A stretch of 64,000 bases of DNA from Sphingomonas quercus (lineage in GTDB: Bacteria > Pseudomonadota > Alphaproteobacteria > Sphingomonadales > Sphingomonadaceae). Positions 17,796-27,270 of this stretch are shown piece after piece; position 1 is the stretch's first letter; the number at the start of each line of letters is the position of its first letter. The notes beneath the pieces are model-generated. The model made no database searches, was not told the origin of the DNA, and was given only the letters and a program-made list of their open reading frames with translations. The position numbers were made by a program, and so were the translations under genes. Location of the stretch: contig NZ_JAHKRT010000001.1 of assembly GCF_018863195.1 (NCBI RefSeq), positions 372,001 to 436,000 on the forward strand. The letters run 5' to 3'.

Positions 17796-19450
17796 TCCGC
17801 CGCCTCGGCCGGGACCGGCGCGGCAGCGTCACGATCCTGATGGCCGGCATCATCGTGGGCTTGCTCGGCGTGACGGGCCTCGCGGTCGATGTCGGCGGCG
17901 CCTATCTGAAGGCGCGTTCCCTGCAAGGCACCGCCGATGCCGCAGCGCTCGCCGCCGCCGGCAATCCCGCCGCGGCGCAGGCGGCGGCGGTGGCGGCGGT
18001 GCGCGACAATGGCTGGGGGGGCGCCGCGGTGCAGGTGCAGCAGGGCCAATATGCGCGCGACGTCGCGGTGCCGCTCGCCGCCCGCTTCACGGCGGGCAAC
18101 ACGCAGCCGAACGCGGCGCGGGTCACCGTGAGCGGGGAGGCGTCGCTGCGCTTCGCCCGGGCGCTGTTCGGCCAGAGCAGCGTGCGGATCACTCGCCGCG
18201 CCACGGCGATGCGGATCAATCAGGCGTCCTTCTCGATCGGCACGAGGCTGGCCAGCCTCCAGGGCGGGGTCGCCAATGCGCTGATCGGGCAGCTGATCGG
18301 CGGGTCGCTCAATCTGTCGGTGGCGAGCTACAGCGCGCTGCTCGGTGCCAATGTCGATCTGTTCACGACGCTGGATGCGCTGCGCAGCCGGCTGAGCCTG
18401 ACCGGCGCGAGCTATGGTCAGGTGCTGGCCGCGAATGTCACGGTGCCGGTGCTGCTGCGCTCGATCGCCGACGCATTGGGCCAGGGCGGCCAGGGCGCGG
18501 CGGCGGCGGCGCTCAACCAGATCGCCAACAGCGCGGCCGCGCGCCCGCTCCAGACCAGCCGGCTGATCGGCCTCGGCTCCTATGGCGCGCGGATGACCGC
18601 AGGCGGGGTGCAGATCGGCATGTCCGCCTGGGATCTCGCCCAGGCGGCGATCGGGCTGGCCGGTGGGCCCCGCCAGGTCACCGTCAACGTCAGCACCCTG
18701 CCGGGGCTGAGCGGCCTGCTCAACACCAACCTCTATTTCGCGACCGGCGAGCGGGCGGCGCAATCGCCGTGGCTGACGGTGACGAGCAGTACCAGCGCTG
18801 TCGTGCGCACCGCGCAAAGCCGCCTCTATCTGTCGACGCGGGTCAGCGTTGCCGGGTTGCAGGCGCTGGGCCTGGGCACGCCGGTCGACCTGCCGATCTA
18901 TGTCGAGCTGGCCTCGGCCGAAGCGCGGCTGTCGAGCATCTCCTGCCCGACCAGCGCCACCGCCGAGGCGCGGCTCGCGGTGACGGCCGGCGGCGGCCAT
19001 CTCGCGCTGCGCAAGGTGGCCAACCCGGCCACCGCGCTTGCCGACTTCACCCGGCCGGTCAGCGAATCGCGGGCGACCCTCGCCGACCTCGCGCTGGTCA
19101 AGCTCTACGCCAATGGCCGCATTGATCTCGGCGGCAACACCCCGCAACAGCTGACATTCACCCGCGCCGATGTGAATGCGGGGACGCTGCGCTCGGTATC
19201 GACGCTCGACCTCGCCGGCGGCATCGTGCTCAGCCTCGTGCGCTATCCGGGCATGATCTCGGCCGACCTGCTCGGCATTCCGCTCAACCTCGATGCGATC
19301 GTCAACCTGCTGGCGAACGCGCTGACTCCGACCGCCGGGCTGCTCGACGAGGTGCTGAACAGCGTGATGGGGCTTGTCGGCCTGCATATCGGACAAGTCG
19401 ACGTGCGGATGAACGGCATCAGCTGCGGCCAGCCGATCCTCGTCGCCTGA
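17792..19450 (+). CDS. TadG-like pilus assembly protein
   Basis: 552 residues. The N-terminus RRGSVTILMAGIIVGLLGVTGLAVDVGGAYL is the membrane anchor and Tad motif. Next comes LQGTADAAALAAAG, the conserved region of Flp-pilus TadG-related proteins. The rest is a large, low-charge, Ala/Leu/Ser-rich exported domain (NLSVASYSALLGANVDL and similar). It probably works with the TadE-like protein at the cell envelope. No von Willebrand metal site is obvious. Confidence 0.8.
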   Translation: MIRRLGRDRRGSVTILMAGIIVGLLGVTGLAVDVGGAYLKARSLQGTADAAALAAAGNPAAAQAAAVAAVRDNGWGGAAVQVQQGQYARDVAVPLAARFTAGNTQPNAARVTVSGEASLRFARALFGQSSVRITRRATAMRINQASFSIGTRLASLQGGVANALIGQLIGGSLNLSVASYSALLGANVDLFTTLDALRSRLSLTGASYGQVLAANVTVPVLLRSIADALGQGGQGAAAAALNQIANSAAARPLQTSRLIGLGSYGARMTAGGVQIGMSAWDLAQAAIGLAGGPRQVTVNVSTLPGLSGLLNTNLYFATGERAAQSPWLTVTSSTSAVVRTAQSRLYLSTRVSVAGLQALGLGTPVDLPIYVELASAEARLSSISCPTSATAEARLAVTAGGGHLALRKVANPATALADFTRPVSESRATLADLALVKLYANGRIDLGGNTPQQLTFTRADVNAGTLRSVSTLDLAGGIVLSLVRYPGMISADLLGIPLNLDAIVNLLANALTPTAGLLDEVLNSVMGLVGLHIGQVDVRMNGISCGQPILVA

Positions 19451-19510
19451 GCGGAGGAACGATCGCCCCGCCTGTGGATTGATTCCGTTCGCGAAACGGA
19501 GACGGGCAAG

Positions 19511-20407
19511 ATGGCGGCGCGTGCATATTGGCAGGGTCAGATCAGGCTGGCGCTCGTTTCCATCCCGGTCGAGGTCTATTCAGCAACGAAGAGCGGCGCC
19601 TCGATCAGCTTCCACCAGATCCACGAGCCGAGCGGCAAGCGGATCAAATATGAGAAGGTGGTGCCGGGCATCGGCCCGGTCGATCGCGACGAGATCCTCA
19701 AGGGCTTCGAATATGAGAAGGGCGAATATGTCCTGCTCGACGAGAAAGAGATCGAGGGGGTCAAGCTTGATTCCAAGCGCACGCTCGAGCTGACCCAGTT
19801 CGTCGATTATACGGACATCGATCCGATCTATTACGACAAGCCCTATTATGTCGTCCCGGCCGACGACCTCGCCGAGGAGGCGTTCATCGTGCTGCGCGAG
19901 GCGCTGCGCCGGGCAAAGAAGGTCGGCATCGGCCAGCTGGCGCTTCGCGGGCGCGAATATGCCGTCAGCCTCAAGCCGTGCGGGCGCGGGCTGGTGATGG
20001 AAACGCTGCGCTATGCCGACGAGGTCAACAAGGCGGCCGGCTATTTCCGCGAGATTCCGGACGACAATCCGGATGCCGACCTGCTCGACCTTGCCACGAC
20101 GCTCATCGAGAAGAAGACCGGCAAGTTCGACGCCAGCGAGTTTCACGACCGCTATGTCGACGCGCTGCGCGCCCTGATCGATCGCAAGCGCAAGGCCAAG
20201 GGCGGCCGCAAGATCATCGAGGAGGAGGATACGCCCGCCCAGTCGCGCGGCTCCAACGTCGTCGACCTGATGGCGGCGCTCAAGAAATCGCTTGAACGGC
20301 CCGACGCCAAGACCAGCAAGGCGGTGAAGACCACGCCGGCCAAGGACGCGCCGGCGCCCCGCAAGACCGCCGCCCGCCGTTCCACCGCCAGCCGCAAGCG
20401 CGCCTGA
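19511..20407 (+). CDS. ku: Non-homologous end joining protein Ku
   Basis: 298 residues. The N-terminus AYWQGQIRLALVSIPVEVYSAT and the core YEYEKGEYVLLDEKEIE-like region are typical of bacterial Ku. The C-terminal ~45 residues are Lys/Ala/Thr-rich (KAVKTTPAKD), as expected for the DNA-binding tail. It forms a homodimeric ring on double-strand ends and recruits LigD, encoded 1 nt downstream. Confidence 0.97.
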   Translation: MAARAYWQGQIRLALVSIPVEVYSATKSGASISFHQIHEPSGKRIKYEKVVPGIGPVDRDEILKGFEYEKGEYVLLDEKEIEGVKLDSKRTLELTQFVDYTDIDPIYYDKPYYVVPADDLAEEAFIVLREALRRAKKVGIGQLALRGREYAVSLKPCGRGLVMETLRYADEVNKAAGYFREIPDDNPDADLLDLATTLIEKKTGKFDASEFHDRYVDALRALIDRKRKAKGGRKIIEEEDTPAQSRGSNVVDLMAALKKSLERPDAKTSKAVKTTPAKDAPAPRKTAARRSTASRKRA

Positions 20408-20408
20408 C

Positions 20409-22931
20409 ATGGCCCGCACCGCCAAGGGCGATCCGCTCGCCACCTACAACGCCAAGCGCGACTTTTCCCGGACCAGGGAGCCGAAGGGCGAGCGCAAGCA
20501 GGGCGAGGGCAATCTGTTCATCGTCCAGAAGCATGACGCTACCCGCCTCCATTGGGATTTCCGGCTGGAGCTGGACGGCGTGCTGAAGAGCTGGGCGGTG
20601 ACCAAGGGCCCGAGCCTCGACCCTGCGGACAAACGACTCGCGGTGCGGACCGAGGATCACCCGATGTCCTATGCGACATTCGAGGGGATCATCCCCAAGG
20701 GCGAATATGGCGGCGGCACGGTGATGCTGTGGGACCAGGGGACGTGGACGCCGGTGCCGGGCAAGGATCCGCGCCGCACGCTGGAGGAGGGGCATCTTCA
20801 CTTCACCCTCGACGGCGAGCGGATGAAGGGGGAATGGCTGCTCGTCCGCCTCAAGCCGCGACCGGGGGAGAAGCGCGAGAACTGGCTGCTGCGCAAGGTC
20901 GCCGATGCCGAGGCGGGCGCGTCGGGCGGGCTCGTCGATACCGCGCTGACTTCGGTCAAGACGGGGCGCTCGATGATCCAGATCGCGGAGGGCAAGGAGG
21001 TCTGGCATTCCAACCGCGCCGAGGCCAGCGCCGACCCGCAGGCGGAATTCGCGAAGCCGGCGAAGAAGGCGGCGGCGGCCAGGCCGCGGCGGTCCGCCGC
21101 GGGCAAGCGCCACCCGCTCCCCGCCTTTCAGCCACCCCAGCTCGCCACGCTGGTCGATCATGTGCCGTCCGGCTCGGCGTGGCTGCACGAGGTCAAATAT
21201 GACGGCTATCGCTGCCTGGTCGCGGCCAGCGGCGGCGAGGCCAGGGCCTATACCCGCACCGGGCTCGACTGGTCGGACAAGTTCGCACGGGTCGTGAAAG
21301 CGGTGGCCGGGCTTGGCCTCGACGGCGCGCTGATCGACGGCGAGGTGGTCGCGCTCGACGCCAAGGGGCGCCCGAGCTTCCAGGCGTTGAAGGACGCGCT
21401 GTCGGCCGGCGGCGAGCTTCACTATTTCGCGTTCGACCTGCTGCGCGACGGCGGCGAGGACCTGACCGGCCTTTCCAACCTCGAGCGCAAGGCGCGGCTC
21501 GCGGCTCTGCTCGAAGGCGCGGCGCCGCCGATCCATTATGCCGAGCACATCACCGGCGGCGGCGAGGAGATGCTGCAGACGCTCTGCCGCGAAGGCTATG
21601 AGGGCGTCGTCTCCAAGCTCGCCGACGCTCCCTATCGTGGGCGGCGGACGCAGGGCTGGGTGAAGACCAAATGCCTGCACCGGCAGGAGTTCGTGATCGT
21701 CGGCTGGACGGCCAGCGACAAGGCGCGGCGCGGCTTCCGCGCGCTGCTGCTCGGGCTCAACGGGCCGGACGGGCTGCGCTATGCCGGCAAGGTCGGCACC
21801 GGCTTCGACCAGGCGATGATGACGGAGCTGATGGAGCGCATGCGGCCGCTGGCGCGCAAGACGGCGACGGTCGAGGCGCCGCGCGCCGCGACGCGCGGGG
21901 CGCAGTGGATCGCCCCGAAGCTGGTCGCCGAGATCGCCTTTACCGAGTTCACCGACGACGGCGTGCTGCGCCATCCGAGCTTTATCGGCCTGCGCGAGGA
22001 CAAGGCCGCCGAGACGGTGGTCGCCGAGACCCCGGTGCCGGCCCCGGACGTCCCCGCGCGCGACAGCTTTGCCGGCGTGAAGATCAGCAATCCCGACCGG
22101 GTGCTGTTCCCGGAGGGCAAGCTGACCAAGGCCGATCTCGCGGCCTATTATGGGACGATGGCCGAGGCCATGCTCGACTGGATGGGCGATCGCCCGATCA
22201 GTCTGGTGCGCTGCCCGCAGGGGCGCGCCAAGCAATGCTTCTTCCAGAAGCATGACGCCGGCAGCTTCGGCGATGCCGTGCATCACGTCCCGATTCGCGA
22301 GAAGGACGGGCATGAGGAGCCCTATCTCTATGTCGACGACGCGCGCGGGCTGATGACCTGCGTGCAGATGGGTACGATCGAGTTCCACGGCTGGGGGGCG
22401 CGGCGCGAGGACGTCGAGAAGCCGGACCGGATGGTGTTCGATCTCGACCCCGATGTCGGGCTCGGCTTCGACGTGGTCAAGCGCGCCGCCTTCCAGCTGC
22501 GCGACATTTTGGGCGAGATGGGGCTGGTCAGCTATCCGATGCTCACCGGCGGCAAGGGCGTGCATCTGGTGCTGCCGCTGGAGCCGTCTCGCGAATGGCC
22601 AGAGGTCAAGGATTTCGCCGAACGCTTCGCCCGCGCCGCCGCTGCCGCCCATCCCGATCGCTTCACCGCCAACATGAAGAAGGCGACCCGCACCGACCGC
22701 ATCTTCCTCGACTGGCTGCGCAACCAGCGCGGCGCCACCGCCGTCATGCCCTATTCCGCCCGCGCGCGGGCCGGGGCGCCGGTGGCAGCGCCGGTGACCT
22801 GGGCCGAGCTGGAGGAGATCGAGACGCCCGCGCTCTACCATATCGGCGATGCCGCGACGCTGCTCGCCCGCCGCGCCTCGCCTGCGCTCAAGGATTGGGG
22901 CACGCACCGGCAAAGACTGCCCGACCTCTGA
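20409..22931 (+). CDS. ligD: ATP-dependent DNA ligase LigD (phosphoesterase-ligase-polymerase)
   Basis: 840 residues, in the order seen in Pseudomonas LigD. The 3'-phosphoesterase domain is about 1-190 (FIVQKHDATRLHWDFRLEL). The ligase domain follows, with nucleotidyl-accepting K263 in KYDGYRC, then an OB fold. The polymerase/primase domain is about 555-840 (ISNPDRVLFPEGKLTK; metal-binding DLDP in VFDLDPDVGLGF). The linker near residue 220 is Lys/Ala/Arg-rich. It processes and seals broken ends with Ku; the 1-nt spacing implies one transcript. Confidence 0.97.
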   Translation: MARTAKGDPLATYNAKRDFSRTREPKGERKQGEGNLFIVQKHDATRLHWDFRLELDGVLKSWAVTKGPSLDPADKRLAVRTEDHPMSYATFEGIIPKGEYGGGTVMLWDQGTWTPVPGKDPRRTLEEGHLHFTLDGERMKGEWLLVRLKPRPGEKRENWLLRKVADAEAGASGGLVDTALTSVKTGRSMIQIAEGKEVWHSNRAEASADPQAEFAKPAKKAAAARPRRSAAGKRHPLPAFQPPQLATLVDHVPSGSAWLHEVKYDGYRCLVAASGGEARAYTRTGLDWSDKFARVVKAVAGLGLDGALIDGEVVALDAKGRPSFQALKDALSAGGELHYFAFDLLRDGGEDLTGLSNLERKARLAALLEGAAPPIHYAEHITGGGEEMLQTLCREGYEGVVSKLADAPYRGRRTQGWVKTKCLHRQEFVIVGWTASDKARRGFRALLLGLNGPDGLRYAGKVGTGFDQAMMTELMERMRPLARKTATVEAPRAATRGAQWIAPKLVAEIAFTEFTDDGVLRHPSFIGLREDKAAETVVAETPVPAPDVPARDSFAGVKISNPDRVLFPEGKLTKADLAAYYGTMAEAMLDWMGDRPISLVRCPQGRAKQCFFQKHDAGSFGDAVHHVPIREKDGHEEPYLYVDDARGLMTCVQMGTIEFHGWGARREDVEKPDRMVFDLDPDVGLGFDVVKRAAFQLRDILGEMGLVSYPMLTGGKGVHLVLPLEPSREWPEVKDFAERFARAAAAAHPDRFTANMKKATRTDRIFLDWLRNQRGATAVMPYSARARAGAPVAAPVTWAELEEIETPALYHIGDAATLLARRASPALKDWGTHRQRLPDL

Positions 22932-23045
22932 CAGCCCTGTTCCGGACGAGTTCCGCTTCGCCAACAACTTGTTAAGCGTTATGGGGAAAAGGGGGGATAG
23001 GGGGGACTCGGTCCTGCGGGCTCCCGAGAGGGGTAGACACACACG

Positions 23046-24767
23046 ATGCGTGCCGTGCTGGCCTTATTGCTGGCACTGCTGGGAAGCTTCTCGGCAGGCG
23101 TGGCGGGTCGTGCGGCCACGCCCGTGGTACTGCGCATCGGCGCGCCGCTCTGCCATGCCATCACCCCCCGCGATGCGCCGCCGCCGGCCGCCGCCGCCTA
23201 TCGCTGCACCGGCACGCCGCAGGGTTATCAACGGGGTACGCTGTGGCTGCGCGCGACGCTGACCGGCGAGACGCTGGCCGGACATGGCATGAGCCTGCTC
23301 GTCCACCAGACCCGTTTCGACCGGGCGACGACCTGGTTCGATTATGCCGACGGCGTCCATATCGAGACGGGCACGGTGCTCGCCGGCAATTATGGCGACC
23401 TGTGGCGGCTGAACGGCCAGGTCGCGTTCGCCGCACCGGGCCGGCGCGTGCCGGTGACGGCGGTGACGCTGCGCTTCGACGGGCTGGCAAGCAGCGACCT
23501 GCTGCGCATCCGCCTGCTGCCGGCCGACGCCGCCGGACGCGAGGTGTCCCTGGCTTCGGCGCTGGTCGGCGGCGGGCTCAGCCTGTTGCTGCTCGGCGCG
23601 CTCTACAGCCTGTCGCTGGCGGTCGCGGCGCGACAGGCGTTCATGGCCTGGCACGCGGCGTGGGCCGGCAGCGTCTTCCTCTGGGGGACGATCTGGTCGC
23701 AAGCCGCGCTGACCATCGTGCCGGGGATTGCCGGTACAGCAGCTTCGCAGGCCTGCACCTTCCTCTCGACCCTCGCCATCGCCTGCGCCACCGCCTGCGC
23801 GATAAAATCGATCCCGGCGGGTGTCGTACCGCGCTGGTTGAGGTGGGCGGCGCTGATGCTCGGCGGCGCGGTAGCGTTATGCGGGACATGGGCGGCCACG
23901 CTTACCGACGGACGCATCGCGGCGGCCGGCGTGCTGCTCAGCGTGCTGGTGCTGTCCTTGCTGGCGGCGGTGGCGGCGGCGATCGCGCTCGCATGGCGGC
24001 GCGGCAGCCGCGACGCGCGTGACTTCGCCTTCGCGTGGGTGCCGGCGATGATCACCCTGGCGCTGACCCAGATTTTCGATTTCGACACCAGCCTGATGGG
24101 CGGCGGATCGCAGGTGGCGGTGCTGATCGCCTCCGCGCTGCAAACGGCGTGGCTGTCGATCGCGGTGACGCTGCGCCTGTCCCGCCTGCGCAGCGAGCGC
24201 GATGCCGCGCGCACCGCCCAGCGCGAGCTGGACGAGCTTTCCCGGCGCGATTCGCTGACCGGCCTGTTCAACCGGCGCGGCTTCATCGCGCGCGCCACGG
24301 CGACGCTGGAGAGCGAGGCGCTCGGGCTGCTGCTGATCGACATCGACCACTTCAAGCGGGTCAACGACAGTTTCGGCCATGATGCGGGCGACGCCGTGCT
24401 GCAGGGCATCGCCGCCTGCCTGCGCGAATGGGAGGACGAGCATTGCTTCGCCGGGCGGATGGGCGGCGAGGAATTCGTGCTCGGCATGCACGGGCTCGCC
24501 GCCGGACCGCTGTTGCAGCACGCCGAACAGGTGCGCGAGGCGATCGCCCGCTGCCCGCATGAGGCGCTGGCCGACGGACCCGGCGTCACCGCCAGCATCG
24601 GTGTTGCCGCCGGACCGCCCGGCGCGTCTTTCCGCGACATCTACAAGGCGGCCGACCAGGCGCTGTACGAGGCCAAGCGCCTCGGCCGCAACCGCGCCGA
24701 AAGTCGCGCGACGGTGACCAGCGCCGGCCCGCCCCCACCGCAGCCGGAGCGGCGCGCCAGCTTGTGA
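23046..24767 (+). CDS. Membrane diguanylate cyclase (7TM sensor plus GGDEF)
   Basis: 573 residues. A signal peptide is followed by an extracytoplasmic domain to about residue 170, then about seven membrane helices (~170-385), like 7TMR-DISM sensors. The GGDEF domain starts near RRDSLTGLFNRRGF and carries the active site GGEEF at 473-477 with LLIDIDHFKRVND. It should make cyclic di-GMP. The RxxD inhibitory site expected just before GGEEF is absent, so product inhibition may be weak. It lies 114 nt after ligD. Confidence 0.9.
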   Translation: MRAVLALLLALLGSFSAGVAGRAATPVVLRIGAPLCHAITPRDAPPPAAAAYRCTGTPQGYQRGTLWLRATLTGETLAGHGMSLLVHQTRFDRATTWFDYADGVHIETGTVLAGNYGDLWRLNGQVAFAAPGRRVPVTAVTLRFDGLASSDLLRIRLLPADAAGREVSLASALVGGGLSLLLLGALYSLSLAVAARQAFMAWHAAWAGSVFLWGTIWSQAALTIVPGIAGTAASQACTFLSTLAIACATACAIKSIPAGVVPRWLRWAALMLGGAVALCGTWAATLTDGRIAAAGVLLSVLVLSLLAAVAAAIALAWRRGSRDARDFAFAWVPAMITLALTQIFDFDTSLMGGGSQVAVLIASALQTAWLSIAVTLRLSRLRSERDAARTAQRELDELSRRDSLTGLFNRRGFIARATATLESEALGLLLIDIDHFKRVNDSFGHDAGDAVLQGIAACLREWEDEHCFAGRMGGEEFVLGMHGLAAGPLLQHAEQVREAIARCPHEALADGPGVTASIGVAAGPPGASFRDIYKAADQALYEAKRLGRNRAESRATVTSAGPPPPQPERRASL

Positions 24768-24797
24768 GCCACCGGGGGCTATGCCACACAGCCGGCC

Positions 24798-25784
24798 ATG
24801 ACCGTCGCCCTCGCGCTCCTGCTCGCCGCTGCGGCCCCGACCGGGGAATTGTCCAACGGCCGGATCAGCCTGTCCTATTATCTGCCCGACGCTGCCGCCG
24901 GCTATTATCGCGGCACCCGGTTTGACTGGGCGGGGCTGGTCTCGCGGCTGGAGTATCGCGGGCAGCGTTTCTATGGGCCGTGGTATGATCGCATCGACCC
25001 GGCGGTGCGCGACTTCACCGATACGCCCGACGCGATCACCGTCGGCACCAACAGCAGCGCGATGGGGCCGGCCGAGGAATTCGCCGCAATCGGTTATGAC
25101 GAGGCCGCCCCCGGCGCGACCTTCCTGAAGATCGGCGTCGGCCTGCTGCGCCGCGCCGACGACAAGCCCTATAACCAGTTCCGCAGCTACGACGTCGCCG
25201 ATGCCGGCCAGTGGAGCGTCGCGGCCGATCGCCGCCATGTCAGCTTCACCCAGACCCTGCGGGATCGGGGATCGGGCTACGGCTATGTCTATACCAAGAC
25301 GCTGCGACTGGTGGCGGGCAAGGCCGAGCTGCGCGTCGAGCATGTCTTGCGCAATACGGGGCAACGGATGATCGCGGCGGACGTCTACAGCCACAATTTC
25401 CTCGTCACCGGACTCAACACCGGGCCGGATTTCGCGATCACCGCGCCCTATGCGATCACCAACGCCCCGCCCAGATCGGCGGCGCTGGCGACAGTGACCG
25501 GACACCGTGTCGGCTTCACCCGGCCGCTGACCCCCGGCGAGCGCGTGTTCATGCCGGTCGAGGGCAAGGGGCCTTATGATTTCCGGGTCGAGAACCTCCG
25601 CACGGGCGCCGGCTTCACCGTGAAGGGAGATCGGCCGATCGAGCGGGTCGTGCTGTGGTCGATCCGCACCACCATCTCGCTTGAACCGTTCATCGCCATC
25701 CGCGCCGCGCCCGGGCAGGAGACGCGGTGGAGCTATCGCTACCGCTATTTCGCGCCCGCCAGCCGCCGGCGCCCGCGCCATTAG
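24798..25784 (+). CDS. Exported protein with galactose-mutarotase-like features
   Basis: 328 residues. The N-terminus (TVALALLLAAAAPTG) looks like a signal peptide. The rest is beta-rich, with RLEYRGQRFYGPW, EVHVLRNTG-like and YSHNFLV segments reminiscent of the aldose-1-epimerase superfamily, but no catalytic His/Glu pair can be assigned with confidence. It may bind or isomerise a sugar in the periplasm. It lies 30 nt after the diguanylate cyclase on the same strand. Confidence 0.6.
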   Translation: MTVALALLLAAAAPTGELSNGRISLSYYLPDAAAGYYRGTRFDWAGLVSRLEYRGQRFYGPWYDRIDPAVRDFTDTPDAITVGTNSSAMGPAEEFAAIGYDEAAPGATFLKIGVGLLRRADDKPYNQFRSYDVADAGQWSVAADRRHVSFTQTLRDRGSGYGYVYTKTLRLVAGKAELRVEHVLRNTGQRMIAADVYSHNFLVTGLNTGPDFAITAPYAITNAPPRSAALATVTGHRVGFTRPLTPGERVFMPVEGKGPYDFRVENLRTGAGFTVKGDRPIERVVLWSIRTTISLEPFIAIRAAPGQETRWSYRYRYFAPASRRRPRH

Positions 25785-25796
25785 GTCGCACAGGCC

Positions 25797-27182
25797 CTAG
25801 ACCAGCGCCGTCGCGCGGGCATGGCCGTGGTGTAGCAAAGCCTCCAGCCGCTGCAGCGCGCGACGCAGCCGTTCATGGTCCATCGCTCCGCCGAACGAGA
25901 TGCGCACGGCCGGCGGCGACGCCTCGTCGGGCCGCGCCGCGAAGGCCTGCGCCGACACCGCCGACAGGCCGGCCGGACGCAGCATCGCCGCCAGCTCGGC
26001 CGGCGCCGGCATGTGCGCGGCATCGAGGCGCAGCCAGAGGTGATAACCCTCCGGATGGGTGGCGTAATCGAGCCCCGCCAGCGCGCGCGAGACGATGCGC
26101 TGGCGAGCCACCGCCTCCTCCCGCACCGCCGCGATCAGCCGCCCGAACGTCCCGTCGCGCAGCCACAGCGAAACCAGCGCGGCGTTGAGCGGTGGCGCCA
26201 TCACCGCCGTCTCGTGCACGTCCGCCGCCAGCCGCCACGCATCGCGCAGCGTGGGCGCCCGGACATGGGCGACGCGCAGCGCCGGGGAGATGATCTTCGA
26301 CGTGCTGGCGACATGCCAGGTCAGCTCCGGCGCGAGCGCGGCGATCGGCGTCTGCGGGGCGGCGGGAAGCAGGCCATAGGCATCATCCTCGATGATCGCG
26401 AGGCCGTGGCGCCGCGCCACCTCGGCGATCGCGCGGCGGCGCTCCATGTCGAGGGTCACGGTGGTGGGGTTGTCGTTGGTCGGCACGATGTAAAGCGCGC
26501 GTGCCCCCTCGCCCGCTGCCGCCGCCAGCGCATCCGGATCGATGCCGCCGGCGTCACCCGGCAGCGCCCGCACGCTGAGCCCGAAGCGCGCGGCGAGCGC
26601 CAGCATGCCGGGATAGGCATAGGCGCCGGTGCAGATCACATCGCCACGCGCCAGGGTCGCGCCCAAGATGGCGTGCAACGCATTCTGCCCCCCGGCGGTG
26701 ACGATCACCTCGTCGTCGGCGGTCTCCAGCCCGCGCGCGGTGAACGCCGCTGCGGCGGCGAGGCGATCGTGCAGGCTGCCCCCGTCCGGCTGATATTGCA
26801 GCATCGGCGACTGACCGCCCGCGCGCAGCAGCACGGCATGACCCGTGCGGATCGCATCGGCGAGCAGCGCGAAGCCCGGCTGCGGCGGCATGTTCATGCC
26901 AGTATCCGCCGCCGCCCCCGCCGAGGCGGACAGCGCCACCCCGTTGCGGACATAGGAGCCGAGCCGCCCCGCCCCCTCGATCAGCCCGGCCTCGCGCATG
27001 ATCGTATAGGCGCGGGTCACAGTCGTCAGGTCGACCGCGAGCGTCCGGGCGAGATCGCGTTGCGGCGGCAGGCGCTCGCCCGGCCGCAGCCGGCCGTCGC
27101 GGATCGCCTCCTCGATAGCGGTGGCGATGACCGCATATTTGGGGCCGCCATGGTCGTCGAGCCGCGGGAGCCAGCTTTGCAT
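25797..27182 (-). CDS. MocR-type regulator: GntR winged helix fused to aminotransferase fold
   Basis: 461 residues. Residues ~15-80 are a GntR winged helix (AIEEAIRDGRLRPGERLPPQRDLA). Residues ~110-455 are a class I PLP-dependent fold with EDDAYG (265-270) and the PLP lysine K296 in STSKIISP. MocR proteins sense an amino compound through PLP and often control a neighbouring gene; the target is unknown. A perfect inverted repeat (8-bp arms) lies just before the start and probably is its operator. Confidence 0.93.
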   Translation of the reverse strand: MQSWLPRLDDHGGPKYAVIATAIEEAIRDGRLRPGERLPPQRDLARTLAVDLTTVTRAYTIMREAGLIEGAGRLGSYVRNGVALSASAGAAADTGMNMPPQPGFALLADAIRTGHAVLLRAGGQSPMLQYQPDGGSLHDRLAAAAAFTARGLETADDEVIVTAGGQNALHAILGATLARGDVICTGAYAYPGMLALAARFGLSVRALPGDAGGIDPDALAAAAGEGARALYIVPTNDNPTTVTLDMERRRAIAEVARRHGLAIIEDDAYGLLPAAPQTPIAALAPELTWHVASTSKIISPALRVAHVRAPTLRDAWRLAADVHETAVMAPPLNAALVSLWLRDGTFGRLIAAVREEAVARQRIVSRALAGLDYATHPEGYHLWLRLDAAHMPAPAELAAMLRPAGLSAVSAQAFAARPDEASPPAVRISFGGAMDHERLRRALQRLEALLHHGHARATALV

Positions 27183-27199
27183 GGGAACAGTGGAGCCTT

Positions 27200-27222
27200 T
27201 GTATGGTTGTTAGGACCATACA
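27200..27222. promoter_or_regulatory. Inverted-repeat operator between MocR gene and DUF983 gene
   Basis: Perfect 8-bp arms TGTATGGT (27200-27207) and ACCATACA (27215-27222) with a 7-nt spacer. It is 18 nt before the MocR start and 49 nt before the divergent DUF983 start, placed to control either or both. Binding by this MocR is inferred from position. Confidence 0.65.
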
Positions 27223-27270
27223 TAAATCCTAGATAGCGGGCAACGCCGAGTGATCGTTGGAGTCGTCCCG

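Noticed and set aside
17696-19396. 566-codon minus-strand frame over the TadG-like gene
   Set aside because: Arg/Gln/Ala-rich shadow of GC-rich coding sequence with no start signal or motif.
20280-23042. 920-codon frame on the minus strand across ligD
   Set aside because: Opposite strand of a complete LigD with all three domains; low-complexity composition without motifs.
23877-25781. 634-codon minus-strand frame opposite the diguanylate cyclase and the following gene
   Set aside because: Opposite strand of genes with clear motifs.
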